Assembly: GCA_038503075.1 (NCBI GenBank)
Contig: JBCAML010000005.1
Location: 1,116,001-1,180,000, forward strand
Direction of reading: 5' to 3'
DNA length: 64,000 nucleotides
DNA from: Gyromitra esculenta
Taxonomy: Eukaryota; Ascomycota; Pezizomycetes; Pezizales; Discinaceae
How positions within the stretch are numbered: the stretch's first letter is position 1; each line of letters begins with the position of its first letter. Both the position numbers and the translations under genes were made by a program. The notes beneath the pieces were generated by a model that was not told the DNA's origin, made no database searches, and saw only the letters and a list, made by a program, of their open reading frames with translations. Below, one piece after another: positions 57,599-64,000 of this stretch.

Positions 57599-60500
57599 CA
57601 TTATAGACAACACCAAAACCCCTCGTGATTAGATATATTCCACGAGTAACCAGCGCTCACTAGTTAACACAGGACAAGCGTTGAATTGATACTGTATCCC
57701 AGCGATGGCGAAATATCCGTTCTAACAGTAGCTCAGACGCGCGTTGAAACACTGATCCCCACAGTAGCAATATAAACTCTATCGACAGTCCGACTTCCTC
57801 GAAGAGAAACCCCAGTTGCTAAAGACAGGATTTTGAGAAAAGACATGCCAATCTAGTCTTATATTTGGGCTTAATCTTATAAACCAGGTCCAGCCGTCGA
57901 GTCCACCATTCCTCTAACATTGGTGCACGCCAATCTTTTGGGTTGTCCTTAGAAGGAATCTGGTGTTAAAGCTCTAACAGGATGGAAGAGAGCCTCGTGC
58001 TCAAACCCAGATAGAGAACATTAGGGCTGGATTGATCAGAAATCGCTACATAGTATTTCCATCAGCCTTTCTCACGTACCTGATTGCGAGAAGTTACCAG
58101 ATAACTGTCTACACAAATCAGATAGCATTGACCGATATTTTTCAATTTGTGTGCACGTGAGGAGCAGAGCGCCGCGTGAGGGTCACTCGAGACACCTACC
58201 ATTGCATAACTACCACACCCCACACAAACGGAACCGCTCTCCAACCCGAAGAGACTCTTGAATCTATATCTCCATGAACAAGTCTCTTGGAATACCATGG
58301 ATCCGACATCCGCAATTTCGCTGTTGGCCACGCTTCTTAGATTGTCGAAGGCCCGGCACTCTCGCCCGCATACCCCTACTATCTTCACCCTTCTTGTCAA
58401 GTATGACTCTAGCGTTCTTCAAATCTTGCGAGACGATCCTTCGAGGATGCTTTATATTAAGTTTATTATGAAATGCAATATCTCCACTGCTCAACAGCCG
58501 TATAGCGGTAAAAGCACCGAATCCGTCTAACCATTTAGCACACCAATGCATGCAAGCAGCCCTCAGCTATAGCTTGACTGTGTAAAGAAAGTGGAAAATA
58601 AACGAATCACGCTTCGGTTCGGGCAGCGGAATGGAGAGAATGGAGAGATGAGACAGGATTCAGCAACAAAGTTTACAGGCAAAGTATCCATTATAATGAG
58701 GGCCAGGGAGAATTTAAGGTCTCTGAGAGCTCGAATAAATCGTCAGTCATCATGAAATGACCAATGGAATTCCTCGGAAAATCCCTTATCCAAAGCCATA
58801 CTAGGGGATTATTTGCCGCCATGAAAAATATATCGTGCAAAAGAGGATAGAATGACCGACCACTCAACACGTCTTGCTATTTCTGATTCACGTGGTGTCA
58901 CTCGTACTACAGTGGGGAACCACACCCCAGACAAGGGAAGGAGCGTCCAACATAGCCAATAATTATAATTGATTACCCCAATAACTTATTGCATATTATT
59001 CTTAAAATTATCCTGTGTGAAGGGTTATACATTACACCTCAATCGAATATCGTCATTGAAAGTCACTCGGGACCCCCCACCCTAGCCAAAATCAAAATCA
59101 ACATCATGAAGTTCATTGAACTTCATGGACATCACAGACTATAGATCGACCACGATCGTATGATCATCACGAAATCATAATGGTAATAGCTCGGAAGCGG
59201 GGTCAACCCAGCTCTAGTTAAGGCCTGCACCTGTCCATCGTACGTTGGTCCTAAAGAACCCTCTTGCATTCTTAGGCTTCCAAGGCGCCCCGTGCACATG
59301 ATTCCAGGTCGTTCTCTAGGATATGCCGATCGTTGGAAAGTGGAGGTCAAGATATTTGTTTTTTTATGATAATCGTTCACATCGCTCAAGTTAAGTTTTG
59401 AACCACTCATTCTTCACTAGCAGGGACGGGATTGACAACGATCACTTAGTCACGATGGCCCAACAGGCCTGCCAGAAGGGAATGTTTATGGGGTTATACT
59501 AGTAGAGCAAGTATATCTAAAAATGGTGGGGTAGCCATTCCATCAGAACGATATCATTATTAACCTTTACAGGTGAGATCAGAGAGAGAAAAAGTCAAAC
59601 ACGCGTTTCCGCGCAATTCTTCTCAACCAAGAACGCATCTGATGACCAATGCCCATTCTAACTCGCCAACCAGCTTTCACTGCTACAAGAAAAAACACAG
59701 CCCAATCATTACCAACCAGTCGGGCGATAAGGTTTACTTACCGAAGCCCATACCCTCGACTCGTAAAATGCGTAATTAACTTGCATTGCAAGGGGAAGAA
59801 TTACGTGCGTTGCGTGCGTTACGTGGTACACGCATCAAGGCTACATGTGGCTTCCCTCTTCCCTTCTCTCTCCTTCTCTTCACACTCCGCAGGACCGGGT
59901 CCGGCTAATCCGTTGTTGGGCATACGCGCATCATGGGGAGCATGAAGAGGCCGCCATCGATGCTGGTGGTGGTGATGGAACCAGCGAATCAAGAAGCGAG
60001 ATGACACCCACGGGCATGGATGTGGACAAGTTTTTTTCCCCTTCCCTTCCATCATTCTGGGGAGTCGGGTGTCAAGAGGAGGAAGATCTTCTGCTGCTGC
60101 GTACCTGTCGTGTAAAACAGTTTTTTGCCCCGCCTGGAGAAAAAATCCGTTTCGTCTGGAGGTGGAATGATAGGTGTTCACACCACGGGGAGGTTCGTGA
60201 TCATCACACATGCATGAACTAAACGGTTATCCACAGTAACCCTGCAGGATGTTGATGATTTATCCGGGGGAGAACCCCCAACCACATAAATACAGAGCAC
60301 AGAGAGACCTCGAATTTAACCATTTTGAAATGTTGTGATAGTGGTAATTTAAGGATATATTGAACACACAGGACGGTTTTAAACGCCCAAGCCAACCCAA
60401 TTTGAGCCGCATTGTCCGTGCGCATTAGCGTATGCGCAACCCTGTCACAATCTCTTATGTGAACTGGTATGAGATAAACGAAATAACCCTGGACAAAGAT

Positions 60501-63025
60501 AGAGAACGAGATGTTCATGAGTGGCTCTCTCGTCTAATTTCCTTTAATATCTCGATGTTGGTCAAACGTTATCAGGAAAATGTCGGGACTAATTTCACCG
60601 CCCCCAACACTCTCCCCGTCCAGTCAAATTTCCAAATCGGTTTTCGGCACTTTTCGCGGGTTAATATATTGTCAGGGGAGAAAAGGAGAGATAGAGCTTC
60701 GGGTTTCCACGTATTGTAGATAGATACGGGAAAGGTTCAAGATATGCCTGCCCGCCTGCTCGTCCGGCAGTCCGTCCGATAATATTCGCCGCTATACTCA
60801 GGCGTGACACCGTAGGGATGTGGTGGGGAATGAAAAAAGGAAAAGGAAAAGAGCCTGGGTTAAGAAATTCTGTACGTTCCTTAATTGTAACGAGGGGCAT
60901 GTGAAGTGGCTGCCGGTTTTTTCGGGGGGGGCACACCCTGGACGTGCTCTCTAAGGTACCTATATATACCTTATTATAATGCTGCTTTTAATCCCCGTAA
61001 CACCTCAGTGGGGTTGTGCAACAGTTCTCGTGTACGTAGGAAACTGATCATATCGCGACTGTTTTATTACTTGTCCTGCTCATCAAGATTTGATGTTTTA
61101 TTGAGTGAGGATCACATTTTCGTCTTGCTACAACGTGCTTTTGATTAATAACCATGCCTGCCTGAGATGCTGTGGTAAGACTACTGACGGCATGCCTAAG
61201 ACCGCAGTGGAGCACTCGTGTACTTTATGCCATAGTAATTTATCATCCAACTAGACCCAAGCAACAGTTTTTATTTCCTTGCCGAAACAAGGCCATCACG
61301 TATAATAGTGATATAACGTTAACGGCCAGTATCATATATACGTCACCTACCGAACCCATTCACTCATGCAAGTGAGGCCTGCCAGCCAGTGATAACCAAT
61401 GTAAAGAGCCGATCGAATGTGCACTTCCTTCGCCATGGATACGTAAGGACCCATCAACTTTTCCCGAAGCTTCCGAAGAGCCTCGTGTCAGCCGGGGTAC
61501 GGGCTTATAGACTGGGGTTCCTCAATCGGAGAGACACTGAATGTCCGAGCACTGACGTTCTCGAGTTGCACGGTGGTTGGCGAGGAAGTAATCATTAGGC
61601 AGGCAGGCCTGGTTTGTATGGGCTAGGTACTCCTTCTCGTGAGGTTCCGCGCCGTTGAGCAATCGGGGGGAAAGTGATCGGAGTGGGGTTAATTAAATGG
61701 ATCTTAGATATTGCCCAACCCTAGCCCACGAAAGGGATTAAAGGCAGCGGTAGATATGTAGAGGGAACGCCTCGGTGCCAAAAAAGGGAGGGAGGGAGGG
61801 ATTCACATTAAGATGCTTATCTCATGTCCTCTATCTTGTGGGCTGCGGTTGTTCCGGAAAATTCCCTCTATTCAGCTCCGGCGATACAGTAGTTAGTTGC
61901 TGGGTTGTGTAGTTAGTTAGTTGGCGTTCGTTTTTCCTACTGTCGGCTTCTCTCAACACAACAGCAGCAGTATGTCATCCTGCCTCAACCGGATTCACAC
62001 GAGATAAGGTCCGCGTTCGAGTCCGGCGTTTCCGGGGGAGAGGGAATGGGAGAGAGAAAGAGCGAGCGAGAGGGAGGGAGGGAGGAGGGAGGAGGGAGGA
62101 GGGAAAGAAAAGAAAGAAGGCAGAAAAAGGAAAACAGCTTGCACTTGAACAGATGCTGAACCGCGACTCCGAGCGAATGGCGGGGAAGGGTAGATATTGA
62201 AGGTATTTCGACTATTTCCATCCCAACCCGAAATAAAAAAACCTGCATTTCCAAACGACACGCCGGGGGGACACGGCAGTCGGCGGATGATGGGTGGAAT
62301 AGTTTACACCGCACGTCACTCACCCGGCGGATCTTTTGCTTTTGCTTTTGCTTTTGCTCTTGCTTTTTTCCCGGTTTCTTTTGATATGATTGTTTGGTGC
62401 CCACTTGGAGCTGGTGAGGAGTGGCCGTGGGTAACTGAGGTGTAAGGCAAGTAGAGTATCCTATTAACCAAGTCCAGCAGCCAACTTTCCTTTGCTTCTT
62501 TCTTGGCCACCATTGAATTGGTCTTGTCTCTTTCTCTGCCTGTCTGCCTGTCTGCCTGTCTGTCTGTCGGTCTTGGATATTTACTATTTATCCTCGTGCT
62601 TCCGCTCCAGCGCGCTGGACGCAGAGCTGGATATTAAATCGATGAGCTGGGCGATTCCGATTCTCGATTCGAATTTACCCCGGACAGAGGAGGCCAGGAG
62701 CTCGTATTTACTCTACTCTTCTGTTCGTGCTGCTGCGCTCCCTTCCACGCAACTCTCGCGGGCTTAGAGCTCGGGGGATATCTCGCATTAAACTGCAGTC
62801 CCATAGAATTGTCTGCATAATCTACGTTTGCGCATACTGCAGCCTCTAATATACCCACTTGCCTGAGGCGTTTAAAATATAATATACAGCCCCTCGCGCC
62901 GTTGCTGCTTGTTTCAGAATTCTTGGTCCATTCTATTCTTCACCTCGGCCACTGCTACTCTGCCTTCCTCACCTCTATCCTTCTTCCTCTTCCTCTTCCT
63001 CTTCCTCTCCACAGCTCTCCCCACG

Positions 63026-64000
63026 ATGCTGTCTTCATCGGCAGAAGACATCAAGAAGATGATTGCTCCTCTGATAATCCCCACGAATATCACACCCTCG
63101 GCGTACTGCGGCCCACGCAGCAACAGCACTCTCACCCCGCCTCTCACCCCGCTAGAACCCTCGTCTCCCTCCTCCTCCTTCCACCCCGCCAAAGCCGACC
63201 CTCCATCGCCAGATCCCGCCCTGCTGCAGCTCCCCTACACCTCCCTCCTCGGCACCGGCGCCTGGTCGCGGGTCTACAGCCTGCACGGGGGCACAATCGC
63301 AGCCAAAACACCCACCAGCCCCACGGCCCACAGCATCCTCGAATCCGAAGCCAAGATCCTGCACTACCTCTCGACCACGCTGCCCCGCACCGCCGGCATC
63401 GCCGGATTCCACGGCTTCGACAGAGCCACCGCTACGGTATACATGGACCTGATACCCGGCGGCACGCTCGAAGACCACGTCCTATCCCGTCCCGGCAGCA
63501 GCAGCACCGGCAACATCCGCGCACCGGCAATCGGGATGCCGCAATGGCTCTTTCTCGCCGAACGCCTCGTGCACACCTTCACGGCACTCAAGCGCGCGCG
63601 CGTCGTCCACGGCGACGTCAAGTGGTCCAACATCCTGCTGCGCCAACACACCCACACACCCACATCCTCCTCCTCCGACCCGGTGTGGGCAGCTTGCATC
63701 GCGTCCGGACAGCCGCTGTACGAGCCGGTGCTCGTCGATTTCTCGTCGTCGCACGTGGCGGACGGACAGCTCCCGGACGCGGTGTCCGCCGTCACGACAT
63801 CCTTTGCGGCGCCGGAGCTCCTGCAGAGCTTCCTGAGCAGGCCTGCGTCGCCGGTTACTCCGCCGTCTGCTGCTGCTGCTACTCCGACGGGGAGCGGGGC
63901 GGCGCATCCGGTGCCGACACATGCGAGCGATCTGTATAGTCTTGCGTTGAGCCTGCTGGCGGCGGCGGTGGGCAGCGAGGTTTACTATAATGCGGGCAGA
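63026..64000 (+). CDS. Protein-kinase-like protein, 3' end outside window
   Basis: The frame is open from the ATG at 63026 to the window edge (325 residues). After ~70 Pro/Ser-rich residues comes a kinase fold: glycine loop LGTGAWSRVYSL, Ala-Ala-Lys strand TIAAKTP, helix C glutamate ESEAKIL, hinge VYMDLIPGGTLEDHV, catalytic loop VVHGDVKWSNIL, metal-binding DFSSSH and FAAPELL. HGD replaces HRD and DFS replaces DFG, but the catalytic Asp, Lys and Asn are present, so activity is plausible. A linker of Ala/Ser/Pro follows the APE motif before HASDLYSLALSLL. Codon use is very GC-rich, as in RCF2. The subfamily is not assigned. Confidence 0.85.
   Translation, partial: MLSSSAEDIKKMIAPLIIPTNITPSAYCGPRSNSTLTPPLTPLEPSSPSSSFHPAKADPPSPDPALLQLPYTSLLGTGAWSRVYSLHGGTIAAKTPTSPTAHSILESEAKILHYLSTTLPRTAGIAGFHGFDRATATVYMDLIPGGTLEDHVLSRPGSSSTGNIRAPAIGMPQWLFLAERLVHTFTALKRARVVHGDVKWSNILLRQHTHTPTSSSSDPVWAACIASGQPLYEPVLVDFSSSHVADGQLPDAVSAVTTSFAAPELLQSFLSRPASPVTPPSAAAATPTGSGAAHPVPTHASDLYSLALSLLAAAVGSEVYYNAGR

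Larger units (their letters stand above)
56317..63025. other. Long gene desert with MITEs and microsatellites
   Basis: No supported gene over 6.7 kb apart from mobile DNA at 57135-57306 and 57346-57598. Simple repeats include GGGA-type units (62070-62105), TTTTGC units (about 62335-62365), CTGCCTGT units (62535-62568) and CTTCCT units (62982-63008), all crowded before the kinase gene. The open frames at 59819-60222 on both strands lack motifs. Confidence 0.5.

Noticed and set aside
59819..60222. Open frames of 125-130 residues on both strands
   Set aside because: Mirror frames in simple-sequence-rich DNA, His/Pro-rich without a domain, signal or splice support.
1..64000. CRISPR array, rRNA genes or a secondary-metabolite backbone gene
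   Set aside because: No regularly spaced repeats, no rRNA-like sequence and no PKS, NRPS or terpene-synthase motifs were seen. CRISPR is also not expected in a fungal nucleus.

Overview
The window is nuclear DNA of a filamentous ascomycete (Pezizomycotina). Genes are cut by short introns (50-89 bp) with GT..AG ends and TACTAAC/CTAAC/CTGAC branch sites. The gene families (Rcf2, Isy1, SPF27, fungal PKA regulatory subunit, DHA1-type MFS transporters, NmrA-like reductase) are fungal, and the gaps are filled with transposon debris. The species cannot be named from this sequence. All gene models were spliced by hand: exon phases and stops agree, but no transcript was available.

Layout. 1-7.3 kb is compact and mostly housekeeping: the 3' part of a six-kelch-repeat protein, RCF2 (respiratory supercomplex factor), ISY1 (spliceosome, minus strand) and an atypical SDR. 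7.3-11 kb is a gene desert. 11-30.5 kb is accessory: an F-box protein, an MFS transporter, a convergent NmrA-like reductase, a small orphan gene, a second MFS transporter, a membrane-anchored kelch protein and an 800-residue FAD monooxygenase. 30.5-35.9 kb is a desert with MITE-like elements. 35.9-42.1 kb holds the PKA regulatory subunit, SPF27 and a 594-residue orphan protein. 42.3-51.1 kb is a nested transposon: a TIR element of about 1 kb with an 11-bp target duplication, interrupted by a complete 7.76-kb Ty3/gypsy-type LTR retrotransposon on the minus strand with its own 5-bp duplication. 51.1-63 kb is a second desert with a SET-domain relic, an inverted duplication, more MITEs and one small secreted protein gene. 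The right edge cuts a kinase-like gene.

The strongest structural results are the nested insertion (both target duplications are visible), a set of TA-bounded MITEs of nearly equal length (166-173 bp) with different terminal repeats, and a second MITE family present twice, each time just downstream of one of them. In the retroelement's reverse transcriptase the reading frame breaks at single-base shortenings of C or G runs. That looks like sequence-consensus error as much as biological decay.

The transporters, NmrA-like reductase and monooxygenase lie within 17 kb and could form a detoxification or small-molecule module, but no PKS, NRPS, terpene synthase or pathway regulator is present. I found no convincing new defence or metabolic system. 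The best candidates for new biology are the orphan 594-residue protein, the small orphan gene at 17.9-18.5 kb, the secreted cysteine protein and the MITE families.
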